64,000 bases of DNA from Kangiella spongicola (GTDB lineage: Bacteria; Pseudomonadota; Gammaproteobacteria; Enterobacterales; Kangiellaceae). Shown in pieces: positions 7,065-16,506 of this stretch. Both the position numbers and the translations under genes were made by a program. The stretch is taken from contig NZ_QICH01000001.1 in assembly GCF_003194565.2 (NCBI RefSeq), positions 1,054,001 to 1,118,000 of the forward strand, read 5' to 3'. The first letter of the stretch is position 1. Each line of letters begins with the position of its first letter. The notes under the pieces are model-generated. The model was not told the origin of the DNA. It made no database searches and saw nothing but the letters and a program-made list of their open reading frames with translations.

Positions 7065-9755
7065 TTACTGAATGTTGAGAATTTGCTGTTGCTTTAAATC
7101 ATCCAATATAGGCTTCGTCATATCCCCAGTTACAATCATCGAGTAGAGAAGCTTGGGTAATTTCCCTCGCAAGGTCAGATCGAGCTTTACTGGGAAACCA
7201 TTATAAAGGTTTGGATTCGAACCAAGAACACTCAAAGCGATAGTATAATCACCTTCTAGATTGTAATTAATCGTGCCAGAAAACTCTTTATAGTGAAAAT
7301 TTTCAAGGGCTTGGAAAGCAATATTGGCATTTTTACTATCTTTGGATTTAAGCTTTATGATGCCCTCACCTAAGGCTTTAAAGTGGCCATTGGTGATTTG
7401 TTGTCCTTGCTCACTAACGGTCAAGGGCAAAGTAAAGTCAAAGCGACCCGTTAATGTTAAATCTTGGCTATTCAATGCTTTGAGTAAAGCATTAATATCA
7501 ATGGAGCGGAGGTTAGTGATAAATGGTGAAATTCCGTTTTTGTTAATGGTGAGGTTAGGAATACCTATTGTGCCATTTAAAAGCTTACCCTTTAGATCGA
7601 TGATCTCAACACTATCAATCGTGTGTGGCATTAAAAAGGAGATATCGGTGATCGCAATATCTGTCGCCAGCTCAATACTTTCGATATGACTTTTTAGGGT
7701 ACCGGATAGTTTAGAACTCGGGGTTAGGGAGTCTTCGATGGTCCAATTCTTAACCTCAAACTCATCATATTTAAGATTGAATTTGTCGAGTTTGAGCTTG
7801 CCGTTAAAGAATAGTCCTACCGGATCGCCATCGAGGGAGCTGATCTCCAGATTACCGGCATTAAAGCTAAGTTGAGGATAGTCTTTAAGCACTGTAACCC
7901 AGCTTCTAATAGTGGAAACGGGTAACGAAGACTGCTTGATTTTAAGGTTATGTTTGGAGTTGGCTAGATTGAACTGGTAATTAAAAGGGACCTTCGACTG
8001 TTGGTGGCTTAAGCTTCCTTGAGCAAGAAAGCGATCGTTTAACTTGCTCCAGTCAAGTACGCCTGAAATATTTGAAAAACCTACTTGTTGACCTTTGTAG
8101 TTGGCGCTGGAAAAGGAGAGATGACCTTTTGGCGACTGATTGGTGACAAACTGTATGCTGCCTTTGAGTCCGCTTAAATTTAACGGTTGCTGCTTTAACG
8201 ATAACTGATTGAGCTGGTAGTTACCGGTGAGCAAGCCACTAGGGGCTTTTGTGTTCTGGGTGTAATTAAGTTGTGCCGAGACACCCTTGGCTGAGAACTG
8301 CTCGGCATCAAGCTGTAACGTTGGGTTGACGGGTTTGTCTAAACTCAGATTCCATTGATGATTATTCTGTTTGGCATTTGCAAAATGAATAGCGGACTGA
8401 CCTTTTAGGGTCCAGCTATTCTGCGCAACTGTGGCGGTCGAGTTATTACCGCGGTAGCTTACAGGAGCTAAGCTAACTTTTGCACTAGCGTCCTTAATCA
8501 ACAAAGAAGATTGATGTAACAGAGCCTGCGTGGTCATCGAGAAATTCAGAGTGTCTGACTTGGCTTGATGTTCGGGCGACTTAAACTTTGCACTTATGCC
8601 ATTGACCGCTAATGAGAGCATCATTTGTGCCCGTTGCGCTTCAGCGGTCAGGGCTTGATTAAGATCAAGTTGCAGTTGGGATAAGGATACCGCTGCAGTC
8701 ACGGCAGGGTTCATCACATTAATATCTAATCGCCCATGTTCTATCGAAAATTGCTGCTTGGTAGGGTGGTATAGAAAATTAGCGCTTTCTACAGGCGATA
8801 AAGCTAGGTGGTACTGAGGGTTTAGTTGCTTGAGGTTTGAGTTGATATAGTTTGCCTGAAGCAACTCGTCGATTTTCGTGATTAAGCCGAGCTTCTGGGC
8901 ATCGAGCTGAGTCGATAACAAGCTAGTGTCGAGCAAGTTCAAGGAGATGCTATCATCGAGCTCAAGCGATCCTACAAGATCAAATTGAACCGGTTCAATA
9001 CTAGGCTCAATACCGGGCTCAGCATAAAATTCAGTGATGTCTAGTAGCCCCTTAGCATCAAACTTCCAGTGTTTCGTCGAGTGCGGTTCGGCTTCTACGG
9101 TAAGCTGGCTTCCAGCCTGTGTCACTCTTGCTGAAAGTTGTGTCAGTGTCTGCTTTACTCTTTGAGCCTTAGCCTCAATCACGAACTCTTTATCAAGAAA
9201 AACAAGCTGGGAGCTTAGGCTGACGCTATTGGGAGTTTCTTTTATTGTAATATCATTGGCAAGGATGGACTGAACGGTCAGTCCGTCGAGTGTTAGCTTT
9301 TTAATAACAATGTCAGAGACAGGTAAGTTAGGTAAAGGGATAGTCTGGGCTACTTCACTTTGTTGGTTACCAGAGCGTGACTCTGGCCATTGTAAGTGTG
9401 CGCTTTGTGCTGAAATTGAGGTAAGTTTGCGCTGCCATAGAGAGTAGCCTAACCTAACCTGTTTTAAGTTTACGGTGTAACTATTGCGGGCATCAATATC
9501 GTCGCCTTCCGGTACAGACGTTGATAGCACCAGTGTTAGATTGTCGATATCGGTCGAGGTAAGACCTGGTCTTTTGAATTCTAGGTTTTGTAGTTTTATA
9601 GACGGTGGCAGAAATTTACTAATTTGGCTCGGAACCCACGAAGGGGCTGTCCAGTAGGCGATGGCTAACGTTAGTGTGATCAGTAGTAAAAACCACAGAG
9701 TTATTTTTAGTGTTGTTTTAAGCCAGCTTTTCTTAGGGGTTGCTTTTGATTGCAC
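7065..9755 (-). CDS. ydbH: YdbH-like AsmA-type intermembrane phospholipid transporter
   Basis: An 896-residue inner-membrane-anchored periplasmic protein, near the roughly 880 residues of E. coli YdbH. A single N-terminal transmembrane anchor (about 15-36, TLKITLWFLLLITLTLAIAY) is followed by a very long beta-rich periplasmic region with alternating polar and hydrophobic residues and almost no Cys. Segments such as LKGKLLNGTIGIPNLTINKN and FHYKEFSGTINYNLEGDYTIALSVLGSNPNLYNGFPVKL near the C terminus are YdbH/DUF-type repeats. YdbH, TamB and YhdP are the redundant carriers of phospholipids to the outer membrane. The downstream ynbE and ydbL genes make the assignment firm by context. Gaps to them are 95 and 78 bp, and all three are on the minus strand. 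Confidence 0.88.
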   Translation of the reverse strand: MQSKATPKKSWLKTTLKITLWFLLLITLTLAIAYWTAPSWVPSQISKFLPPSIKLQNLEFKRPGLTSTDIDNLTLVLSTSVPEGDDIDARNSYTVNLKQVRLGYSLWQRKLTSISAQSAHLQWPESRSGNQQSEVAQTIPLPNLPVSDIVIKKLTLDGLTVQSILANDITIKETPNSVSLSSQLVFLDKEFVIEAKAQRVKQTLTQLSARVTQAGSQLTVEAEPHSTKHWKFDAKGLLDITEFYAEPGIEPSIEPVQFDLVGSLELDDSISLNLLDTSLLSTQLDAQKLGLITKIDELLQANYINSNLKQLNPQYHLALSPVESANFLYHPTKQQFSIEHGRLDINVMNPAVTAAVSLSQLQLDLNQALTAEAQRAQMMLSLAVNGISAKFKSPEHQAKSDTLNFSMTTQALLHQSSLLIKDASAKVSLAPVSYRGNNSTATVAQNSWTLKGQSAIHFANAKQNNHQWNLSLDKPVNPTLQLDAEQFSAKGVSAQLNYTQNTKAPSGLLTGNYQLNQLSLKQQPLNLSGLKGSIQFVTNQSPKGHLSFSSANYKGQQVGFSNISGVLDWSKLNDRFLAQGSLSHQQSKVPFNYQFNLANSKHNLKIKQSSLPVSTIRSWVTVLKDYPQLSFNAGNLEISSLDGDPVGLFFNGKLKLDKFNLKYDEFEVKNWTIEDSLTPSSKLSGTLKSHIESIELATDIAITDISFLMPHTIDSVEIIDLKGKLLNGTIGIPNLTINKNGISPFITNLRSIDINALLKALNSQDLTLTGRFDFTLPLTVSEQGQQITNGHFKALGEGIIKLKSKDSKNANIAFQALENFHYKEFSGTINYNLEGDYTIALSVLGSNPNLYNGFPVKLDLTLRGKLPKLLYSMIVTGDMTKPILDDLKQQQILNIQ

Positions 9756-9883
9756 GAGAAAATTCTAAATCCTTATTATTTCACTACTCGAAAGTCCAAA
9801 CCAGTGTAACACGAAGTGGTTTATCTATTAGAGTAAAGCACATAAGAATCGTTTCATAGAATTAAATAGTTTTCGCATGCATG

Positions 9884-9906
9884 AAAAAAGGCGCCGAAGC
9901 GCCTTT
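9884..9906 (-). terminator. Intrinsic terminator after purD
   Basis: On the minus strand AAAGGCGC-TTCG-GCGCCTTT forms an 8-bp stem with a stable TTCG loop, and the T-run is six long. It follows the purD stop by about 30 nt and ends the purH-purD transcript before ydbH. Confidence 0.9.
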
Positions 9907-9936
9907 AGAACAGTCAGTCGAGACTAATACTTATGA

Positions 9937-11226
9937 TTACTGCTCACGAGCGATAGCGCGATGACCAATATCAGTACGGTAATACACCTTATCCCAGCTA
10001 ATCTTATCGACCGCTTGGTAGGCTTTTTGCTGAGCTTCTGTAACGCTGTCGCCTAAGGCAACAACACACACAACACGACCACCGTTAGTCACGATTTTGC
10101 CGTCTTTTTCAGCAGTGCCAGCGTGGAACACCTTACCAATCGTGTTGATATCATTGACTGCGTCTAGGCCAGTAATAACATCACCTTTAGGATAGCTGTC
10201 CGGATAACCGCCTGCGGCCATGACCACACCGATTGCCGCGCGAGGATCCCACTCGGCTTTAGCCGTGTCTAGCTTGCCATCAACTGCAGTTAAGCACAGA
10301 TCTACCAGGTCCGAGTTGAGTCGGCTCATGATAGGTTGAGTTTCTGGGTCGCCGAAGCGGCAGTTAAACTCAAGAACTTTCGGCACACCGTCGCTATCAA
10401 TCATGACGCCAGCATACAAGAAGCCTGTGTAAGGATGGCCTTCTTTAGCCATACCTTCAACTGTTGGCACTATCACTTGCTGCATAATGCGATCATGCAT
10501 TTCAGGCGTCACCACAGGCGCAGGAGAATAAGCACCCATGCCACCAGTATTAGGGCCTTTGTCGCCATTATCGCGGGCTTTGTGATCTTGAGAAGTGGCT
10601 AATGGCAAAATATTTTCGCCATCGACCATAACGATGAAGCTCGCTTCTTCGCCTTGTAAAAACTCTTCTACCACCACGCGGTGACCAGCATCGCCAAACT
10701 TATTGCCAGCAAGCATATCGTCGATCGCAGCATCAGCCTCGGCTTCATTTTGCGCAATGATAACGCCTTTACCGGCAGCTAAACCGTCGGCTTTGATGAC
10801 AATTGGCGTGCCCACTTCACGAACGTAAGCTTTCGCAGGCTCGATCTCAGTAAAGTTTTGATAGGCCGCTGTTGGGATCTTGTGACGTGCTAAAAAGTCT
10901 TTGGTAAAAGCTTTAGAACCCTCAAGTTGTGCGGCACCTTTGGTTGGGCCAAAGCACTTAAGGCCGGCGTTATTAAAGGAATCAACAACACCAATCACTA
11001 GTGGCGCTTCTGGGCCAACAATGGTCAGTCCTACCTGATTGTCTTTAGCGAAAGCGACCAATTCATCGATCGCTTCAACACCAATATTCACGTTTTCAAC
11101 TTTGTCTTCCAGTGCGCTACCAGCATTGCCAGGCGCAACGAAGACTTTAGTTACTTTGTCAGACTGGGCAGCCTTCCATGCCAAAGCATGTTCGCGACCA
11201 CCACTTCCGATAATTAATACGTTCAC
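9937..11226 (-). CDS. purD: Phosphoribosylamine-glycine ligase (GAR synthetase)
   Basis: Second step of de novo purine synthesis: joins glycine to phosphoribosylamine using ATP. The 429 residues begin [20 protein letters not shown] (nucleotide-binding start of the family), with [28 protein letters not shown] (ATP-grasp), [31 protein letters not shown] and [13 protein letters not shown] (metal site) following in order. The start codon is GTG, with AAGGA about 7 nt upstream. It lies 21 bp after purH, so the two form a purHD operon, closed by the terminator at 9884-9906. Confidence 0.97.
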   Translation of the reverse strand: MNVLIIGSGGREHALAWKAAQSDKVTKVFVAPGNAGSALEDKVENVNIGVEAIDELVAFAKDNQVGLTIVGPEAPLVIGVVDSFNNAGLKCFGPTKGAAQLEGSKAFTKDFLARHKIPTAAYQNFTEIEPAKAYVREVGTPIVIKADGLAAGKGVIIAQNEAEADAAIDDMLAGNKFGDAGHRVVVEEFLQGEEASFIVMVDGENILPLATSQDHKARDNGDKGPNTGGMGAYSPAPVVTPEMHDRIMQQVIVPTVEGMAKEGHPYTGFLYAGVMIDSDGVPKVLEFNCRFGDPETQPIMSRLNSDLVDLCLTAVDGKLDTAKAEWDPRAAIGVVMAAGGYPDSYPKGDVITGLDAVNDINTIGKVFHAGTAEKDGKIVTNGGRVVCVVALGDSVTEAQQKAYQAVDKISWDKVYYRTDIGHRAIAREQ

Positions 11227-11247
11227 TCGTCGTTCCTTAGATCTGTT

Positions 11248-12813
11248 TTAGTGACGGAAATGACGCATGCCAGTGAAGACCATGGCCATATCATTTTCGT
11301 TTGCAGCTTCGATAACTTCGTCATCACGAATCGAGCCACCCGGCTGGATTACAGCGGTGATGCCCGCCTTAGCTGCCGCATCAATACCATCGCGGAATGG
11401 GAAGAAAGCGTCAGATGCCATGACAGAGCCACGAACTTCAAGATTCTCGTCAGCTGCTTTTATGCCAGCAATTTTAGCACTATAAACACGGCTCATTTGA
11501 CCAGCGCCAACACCGATTGTTTGGCCATTCTTGCAGTAAACGATAGCGTTTGATTTAACAAACTTGGCAACTTTCCAGCTGAATAACAAGTCGCGCATTT
11601 CTTCTTCAGACGGTTGGCGCTTGGTAACGATACGTAGGTCATCGTCGAACACCATACCTAAATCGCGATCTTGGATTAACAAGCCACCGTTGACGCGCTT
11701 GTAGTCGTAAGAAGGAACGGCTTGTTCCCACTGACCACACTCTAATAAACGTACATTTTTCTTTTCGGCAACGATTGATTTCGCATCGTTATTAATGCTA
11801 GGTGCGATAATAACTTCAACAAATTGACGCTCAACGATAGCCTTGGCTGTTTCAGCATCAAGCTCACGGTTGAAAGCGATAATGCCACCGAATGCAGAGG
11901 TTGGGTCTGTGGCGAATGCTAAGTCATAAGCTTGGCCGATAGTATCAGCGATAGCCACACCGCAAGGGTTAGCGTGCTTTACGATAACGCAAGCTGGCTG
12001 TTCAAAGCTTTTAACACATTCTAGAGCAGCGTCAGTATCGGCAATGTTATTGTAAGATAGTGCTTTACCTTGCAACTGCTTTGCGGTTGAAACGCTTGCT
12101 TCTTGTGGGTCATGCTCGACGTAAAACGCTGAGTTTTGGTGTGGGTTCTCACCATAACGCATGTCTTGTGCTTTTTTGTATTGCACAGAATAGGTTGGCG
12201 GGAATTCACTATTTTCTTGAGCCGCTTGTACGCCTAAGTAGTTTGAAATAGCAGCGTCATAACGCGCCGTGTGGGCGAAAGCTTTAGCGGCTAGGCGGAA
12301 ACGGATGTCTCTATCCACTGCGCCTTTTTCTTCGATTTGCTGTGCAACCTGGTCGAAGTCTTCATTTTCTACGACGATCGTTACATCTTGGTGATTTTTA
12401 GCCGCAGAACGAACCATAGTAGGGCCGCCGATATCGATGTTTTCGATAGCATCTTCCAGCGTAGAATCGCTTTTTGCGATAGTGCTTTCGAACGGATAAA
12501 GATTGACCACGACCATATCGATACCGATGATGTCGTGCTCGGCCATGACGCTGTCATCCATGCCACGGCGACCCAGAATAGCACCATGAACTTTTGGGTG
12601 TAGCGTTTTTACACGGCCATCCATCATTTCAGGGAAGCCGGTGTAATCAGCAACGTCAGTTACTGTAATATCATTGTCGCGTAATAATTTTGCAGTGCCG
12701 CCAGTAGATAAAATTTCAACGCCTTTTGCGCTGATTCTTTTGGCGAATTCAACTACTCCAGTTTTATCAGAAACGCTAATCAGGGCGCGCTTCACCGGAC
12801 GATAGTTTGACAT
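11248..12813 (-). CDS. purH: Bifunctional AICAR transformylase / IMP cyclohydrolase
   Basis: Carries out the last two steps to IMP. The 521-residue length fits the bacterial enzyme. The N-terminal cyclohydrolase domain shows [47 protein letters not shown] and [16 protein letters not shown]. The transformylase domain shows [29 protein letters not shown] (catalytic Lys-His), [10 protein letters not shown] and [12 protein letters not shown], and it ends GMRHFRH, the usual C terminus. AAGGAG lies before the ATG. It sits downstream of fis on the same strand, across a 74-bp gap holding alternative hairpins. No PurR-type palindrome was seen. Confidence 0.98.
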   Translation of the reverse strand: MSNYRPVKRALISVSDKTGVVEFAKRISAKGVEILSTGGTAKLLRDNDITVTDVADYTGFPEMMDGRVKTLHPKVHGAILGRRGMDDSVMAEHDIIGIDMVVVNLYPFESTIAKSDSTLEDAIENIDIGGPTMVRSAAKNHQDVTIVVENEDFDQVAQQIEEKGAVDRDIRFRLAAKAFAHTARYDAAISNYLGVQAAQENSEFPPTYSVQYKKAQDMRYGENPHQNSAFYVEHDPQEASVSTAKQLQGKALSYNNIADTDAALECVKSFEQPACVIVKHANPCGVAIADTIGQAYDLAFATDPTSAFGGIIAFNRELDAETAKAIVERQFVEVIIAPSINNDAKSIVAEKKNVRLLECGQWEQAVPSYDYKRVNGGLLIQDRDLGMVFDDDLRIVTKRQPSEEEMRDLLFSWKVAKFVKSNAIVYCKNGQTIGVGAGQMSRVYSAKIAGIKAADENLEVRGSVMASDAFFPFRDGIDAAAKAGITAVIQPGGSIRDDEVIEAANENDMAMVFTGMRHFRH

Positions 12814-12828
12814 GTTGTAGCTCCTTAA

Positions 12829-12874
12829 AAATTAAGAGTTGGACTGTGATTAGCAGTTCTCAGAACTCTAATTT
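12829..12874 (-). promoter_or_regulatory. Alternative hairpins in the fis-purH gap
   Basis: AAATTAGAGTT (12874-12864) can pair with AACTCTTAATTT (12840-12829, one bulge) and is followed by T residues, a terminator-like shape. The internal perfect repeat AGTTCT-C-AGAACT (12855-12867) overlaps one arm, so the two stems exclude each other. The purH Shine-Dalgarno begins 3 nt after the long stem. It may end the dusB-fis message, attenuate purH, or both. Confidence 0.4.
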
Positions 12875-12887
12875 TAATTGGTCGATT

Positions 12888-13214
12888 TTACAGTAGGTTG
12901 TAACGTTTTAACTTTTTGCGCAAAGTACCACGGTTTAAGCCTAGGACTTTTGCAGCTTTAGTTTGGTTATTACGAGTGTGCTCCATGATGGCGCGCAGAA
13001 GCGGCTCTTCAACTTGTGATAAAACTAAGTCGTACACATCGTTCAAAGGTTGACCATGCATTTGCTTCAAATACTGCTGCATAGAGAATGCAACGTGCTC
13101 ACGCAAAGTAGGGTTAGATTGGAAGCTTGAAGTGTCGCCCTGTGCAACTCCTTGTGAAAGAGGTGCCTGATTAAGAGCTGCTTGAGTGTTAGTTGTCGTG
13201 TCAAAAATTGTCAT
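12888..13214 (-). CDS. fis: DNA-binding protein Fis
   Basis: A nucleoid protein and growth-phase regulator of rRNA and many other promoters. The 108 residues end in the canonical Fis helix-turn-helix, NQTKAAKVLGLNRGTLRKKL. Upstream of it, LNDVYDLVLSQVEEPLLRAIMEHTR is the dimerisation helix pair. The N-terminal 35 residues are Gln/Thr/Ser-rich and longer than in E. coli Fis (98 residues). The start codon overlaps the dusB stop by four bases (ATGA), the classic dusB-fis operon. Confidence 0.97.
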   Translation of the reverse strand: MTIFDTTTNTQAALNQAPLSQGVAQGDTSSFQSNPTLREHVAFSMQQYLKQMHGQPLNDVYDLVLSQVEEPLLRAIMEHTRNNQTKAAKVLGLNRGTLRKKLKRYNLL

Positions 13215-14191
13215 GCTGCTTTAGCCTGTTGCTTTTGTTCAAAATAAAGGTTTAAAACGTCTATTTGCTCAGCGCCGTCATCGATACGATTAAAGGTGCT
13301 GCGGAATTCTTTGCTGTCGGCCTGTTCTTGCAAATACCAAGAAACGTGCTTGCGAGCGATTTTAGGTCCCATGTGATCACCGTAAAACTGATGAAGGCCT
13401 TGGACATGACGAATCATGACCGTGCGAACTTCTTCAATACTGGGTGCTTCTAGGAACTCTCCCGTCTGCAAATAGTGCCAAATCTCACGAAATATCCAGG
13501 GGTTCCCCTGTGCCCCTCGACCTATCATCAAAGCATCTGCACCGGTATATTCCAGTACGAACTTTGCTTTCTCAGGGTTGGTGATGTCGCCGTTGGCAAT
13601 CATAGGGATATCAATCGCCTGTTTGATTGCCGCCATAGTGTCGTACTCTGCAAACCCTTGATATTTACAAGCGCGGGTTCTGCCGTGGACAGCTAACGCT
13701 TGAATACCATTGTCCTGCGCAATTTTCGCAATCTCGACACCATTGCGATTATCAGGATTCCACCCTGTTCTTATTTTTAGCGTTACCGGCACGTCGACCG
13801 CATTAACCACCGCCTTGATGATGTCTTCAACCAAGTCAGGGTATTGCAGAAGCGCTGAGCCAGCTGCTTTTTTACAAACCTTCTTAGCTGGGCAACCCAT
13901 GTTGATATCGATGATTTCAGCGCCATTCTCAACATTATGTTGAGCGGCTTGAGCCATCATCTCAGGCTCTGCACCAGCAATTTGAACCGAGCGGATACCG
14001 GGTTCGCCACTATGATCACTACGCATCAGGCTTTTTTTGGTATTCCACAGTTTGGGATTTGAAGCCATCATCTCCGAAACCGTCATACCTGCGCCAAGCT
14101 CTTTGCACAAAATACGAAAAGGACGATCCGTTACACCAGCCATGGGTGCAAGAATTAACGGATTATCGAGTTTGTAGTGTGCTATTTGCAT
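13211..14191 (-). CDS. dusB: tRNA-dihydrouridine synthase B
   Basis: A flavin enzyme that reduces uridine to dihydrouridine in the D-loop of tRNA. The 326 residues contain LAPMAGVTDRPFR (FMN-binding start), VQIAGAEPEMMA, DINMGCPAKKVCKKAAGSAL with catalytic C100, VTLKIRTGW, AVHGRTRACKYQGFA, IANGDI and ADALMIGRGAQGNPWIF. Position of the catalytic Cys and overall length match E. coli DusB. It leads the dusB-fis pair, which share a 4-bp overlap. Confidence 0.97.
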   Translation of the reverse strand: MQIAHYKLDNPLILAPMAGVTDRPFRILCKELGAGMTVSEMMASNPKLWNTKKSLMRSDHSGEPGIRSVQIAGAEPEMMAQAAQHNVENGAEIIDINMGCPAKKVCKKAAGSALLQYPDLVEDIIKAVVNAVDVPVTLKIRTGWNPDNRNGVEIAKIAQDNGIQALAVHGRTRACKYQGFAEYDTMAAIKQAIDIPMIANGDITNPEKAKFVLEYTGADALMIGRGAQGNPWIFREIWHYLQTGEFLEAPSIEEVRTVMIRHVQGLHQFYGDHMGPKIARKHVSWYLQEQADSKEFRSTFNRIDDGAEQIDVLNLYFEQKQQAKAA

Positions 14192-14307
14192 AATGAGTCA
14201 GCTACTGTCCAACGCATCGCTTAAAACCGTGCAGATGCTTGAGTATCAACACTGTGGGTTCAAATTAAGGTCGCCGATCATACACTTTTTCATGGGGCTT
14301 TTGAACG

Positions 14308-14334
14308 AATATTGTTTAAAAAACCAACAATATT
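14308..14334. repeat. Perfect AT-rich inverted repeat upstream of dusB
   Basis: AATATTGTT and AACAATATT are perfect 9-bp arms around a 9-nt spacer TAAAAAACC, inside the 190-bp gap between the zinc-ribbon gene and dusB. Symmetry and A/T content are compatible with a protein-binding site in the dusB-fis promoter, perhaps for Fis itself, or with a weak hairpin. No binding protein is shown by the sequence. Confidence 0.35.
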
Positions 14335-14381
14335 TTGCTTGACAAATGACCAGTGTTAACTAAGACACTAAAGTATAAGAA

Positions 14382-15152
14382 CTATTTAACGAGTTCGACT
14401 TGGTAGCCACTATAGTCGGCGATTTCGTTATTGAAGGTGAAGGCGATGTGAACCGACTGATTAGGCTGGATCAAATCGTTGTGATTCACTTGTGGCAAAT
14501 AATACTGCGGTTTATAGACAGGGCTAGGGAATTGCTTGCCTTTGATGTCACTTAAAATAACGCGCATTTTAGGGTAGGGCTGGGGGAAATCTGCTACATT
14601 TTTGAGCACCATACTGACCTCTTTTTGCCCGCCACGGGTAATATTAACCTCGATGGCGTTAACGCGATATTGATTAATATCTTGGCGTGGTGCGAGTTGG
14701 CAGCCAAATACCGAACAGGAAGCTTGATAGATTGGACGCCAGCCTTCTTGCTGCCCGAGCGTGGCTTGGTTGGGCCAAAGATAAAAGAACCAGAAACCTA
14801 AATAAATAAGTATCAGGCTTGCAAGGCCGTAAAAAGACCATTTGATGTAATGTGGTTTGTCCGTGATTTCCTGGGTATCTTCTTCGATCTCTAGTTGATA
14901 GTGGTCTGTTTTATCGATTTGAGTCAGCTCGGGAATGGCGCTTGAAACCACTTGCTCTTCAGCTTCCTCAACAGTCTCAGACATTTGTGCCTTTTGACTT
15001 TCTTTGTCTAAAGAAACGAGGGAGTCGGTGGCGAGGAATAATGAGTGACAGTTACCACAACGGACGTGCCCCGAAGCAACTTCAAGGTGCTCCTTACGCA
15101 GTTTAAACACTGATTTACAGTGGGGACAGTTGGTTAAAAAGGTTTCACTCAT
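14382..15152 (-). CDS. Zinc-ribbon membrane protein, DUF3426 family
   Basis: A 256-residue membrane protein. The N-terminal MJ0042-type zinc ribbon has C9/C12 and C32/C35 (NCPHCKSVF ... RCGNCHSLF). An acidic, disordered linker (about 45-100) and one transmembrane helix (about 105-126, WSFYGLASLILIYLGFWFFYLW) follow. The C-terminal half, in the periplasm, is the DUF3426 beta-domain (RVNAIEVNITRGG, VLKNVADFPQPYPKMRVILSD, IAFTFNNE). The family is found beside prmA and dusB in many gammaproteobacteria, but its role is not established. It lies 46 bp downstream of prmA on the same strand. Confidence 0.88.
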   Translation of the reverse strand: MSETFLTNCPHCKSVFKLRKEHLEVASGHVRCGNCHSLFLATDSLVSLDKESQKAQMSETVEEAEEQVVSSAIPELTQIDKTDHYQLEIEEDTQEITDKPHYIKWSFYGLASLILIYLGFWFFYLWPNQATLGQQEGWRPIYQASCSVFGCQLAPRQDINQYRVNAIEVNITRGGQKEVSMVLKNVADFPQPYPKMRVILSDIKGKQFPSPVYKPQYYLPQVNHNDLIQPNQSVHIAFTFNNEIADYSGYQVELVK

Positions 15153-15198
15153 AATGCGTTATTCAATCATCAAGCCAAAGGCAGAAGGTTATTATTGT

Positions 15199-16092
15199 CT
15201 AAGGTGTCGCTAATTTTTGGCCAGAAAGTCGCGCCCAGTCTTCTTCTTTGGCTACTGGACCCATAGTAAACCACTGACTGTAAAGCTGTTTTAATTCTTC
15301 GGCCTGACTTTCGAGCAGACCCGATAATACCAGATTTCCGCCGCTTTGCACCGAATTTGCAATGGATTCTGCCAACTGACGCAAGGGTTCAGCCAAAATA
15401 TTCGCGACTAAAATATCAGCCTTAGGCAGTTCGACCTCATCAGGTAGCCCGAGAACTAGACGCTCACTTTGAATGCCATTGCGTTCGAGGTTTTGCTTGG
15501 TTGCTTCAATCGCCTGCGGATCGATATCTACCGCATACACTTTTTCAGCACCAAGCAACAGCGCGGCAATGGCTAGAATGCCTGAGCCACAGCCATAATC
15601 TATAACGATTTTGCCACTTAAATCAGAACCGTCTAACCACTGTAAACACAAAGAAGTTGTCGGGTGAGTGCCAGTACCAAAAGCCAAACCCGGGTCGAGT
15701 TTAATGTTCACGGCATTCGGCTCGGGAGCTTCACACCAGCTAGGCACGATCCAAACGCGCTCGCCAAACTTCATCGGCTTAAAATTATCCATCCAGCTTC
15801 GCTCCCAGTCTTGGTCACGAATAATTTCCCACTCATAACTGTCACCAAAGTGCTGATAAAAGTCGCTATTTTCGAGCAAACCGTCCATCATCTGCGTATT
15901 CGTTTCCGCATCGAACAGCGCCAATACGATCAGGTGTTCCCAAAGGGGCGTCTCGCCAGGAAGCGGCTCTAGGATAGGCTTATCTTCTGCATCAAGAAAT
16001 GTCACCGCCAGCGCACCAAGCTCCATCAAATGATCGCTTAAGCTGTCGGCGTCGGAATGTTTATAGTCGAATTTAAGCTGGATCCAAGCCAT
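15199..16092 (-). CDS. prmA: Ribosomal protein L11 methyltransferase
   Basis: Methylates ribosomal protein L11 using S-adenosylmethionine. The 297 residues show the N-terminal L11-recognition domain followed by the methyltransferase fold: LDPGLAFGTGTHPTTSLCL, IVIDYGCGSGILAIAALLLGA (SAM-binding motif I), VYAVDIDPQAIEATKQN and ADILVANILAEPL (post-I catalytic loop). Related genomes place prmA directly downstream of accC. Here a 1-kb plus-strand islet separates them, so prmA must have its own promoter in the AT-rich stretch 16093-16269. Confidence 0.96.
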   Translation of the reverse strand: MAWIQLKFDYKHSDADSLSDHLMELGALAVTFLDAEDKPILEPLPGETPLWEHLIVLALFDAETNTQMMDGLLENSDFYQHFGDSYEWEIIRDQDWERSWMDNFKPMKFGERVWIVPSWCEAPEPNAVNIKLDPGLAFGTGTHPTTSLCLQWLDGSDLSGKIVIDYGCGSGILAIAALLLGAEKVYAVDIDPQAIEATKQNLERNGIQSERLVLGLPDEVELPKADILVANILAEPLRQLAESIANSVQSGGNLVLSGLLESQAEELKQLYSQWFTMGPVAKEEDWARLSGQKLATP

Positions 16093-16269
16093 AACTTTAT
16101 AAAGGGTGAAGAGGTTTTGATAGTATTATAAGGATGCATACAATAAGTAATAGTATATTTTTAATATTATATGGAATTGATTTAATTGTACGAGTGAAGT
16201 ACTTTATTGGTGCCCGCATATTTGATGGGTTGAAAAAGTAATAATAAAATCATATAGCAAGAAGAAATA

Positions 16270-16506
16270 ATGAAATTTTTATCAATCGTAGCCCTTAGTT
16301 GGCTCCTACTAGCAACTTTCCCACAGCCTGCTTATGCAGATGAGGTGGTTAGGTGTAAACCGTCAGGCAATGGAAATGTGACGTGCTTAATGAGAAAGGC
16401 TAATGGTGATTTATGTGAGGACTTATTATGCACGAGAGCCGTAAGGATTTGTCTTTATGAATACAAAATCAGTTATAGTTTTAGCACTAGTAGCGGTTGC
16501 TGCTAG
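16270..16506 (+). CDS. Small cysteine-rich secreted protein, hypothetical
   Basis: A 78-residue reading frame with a good signal peptide (MKFLSIVALSWLLLATFPQPAYA, cleavage before DEVV) and a short Cys-rich mature part (RCKPSGNGNVTC, DLCEDLLCTR, RICLYEYK). The last 17 codons overlap the following gene in another frame, and the terminal SYSFSTSSGCC segment could simply be read-through of that gene's start. The ribosome-binding site is weak. I do not recognise a family. The signal peptide argues for a real gene, but the size and overlap leave doubt. Confidence 0.45.
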   Translation: MKFLSIVALSWLLLATFPQPAYADEVVRCKPSGNGNVTCLMRKANGDLCEDLLCTRAVRICLYEYKISYSFSTSSGCC

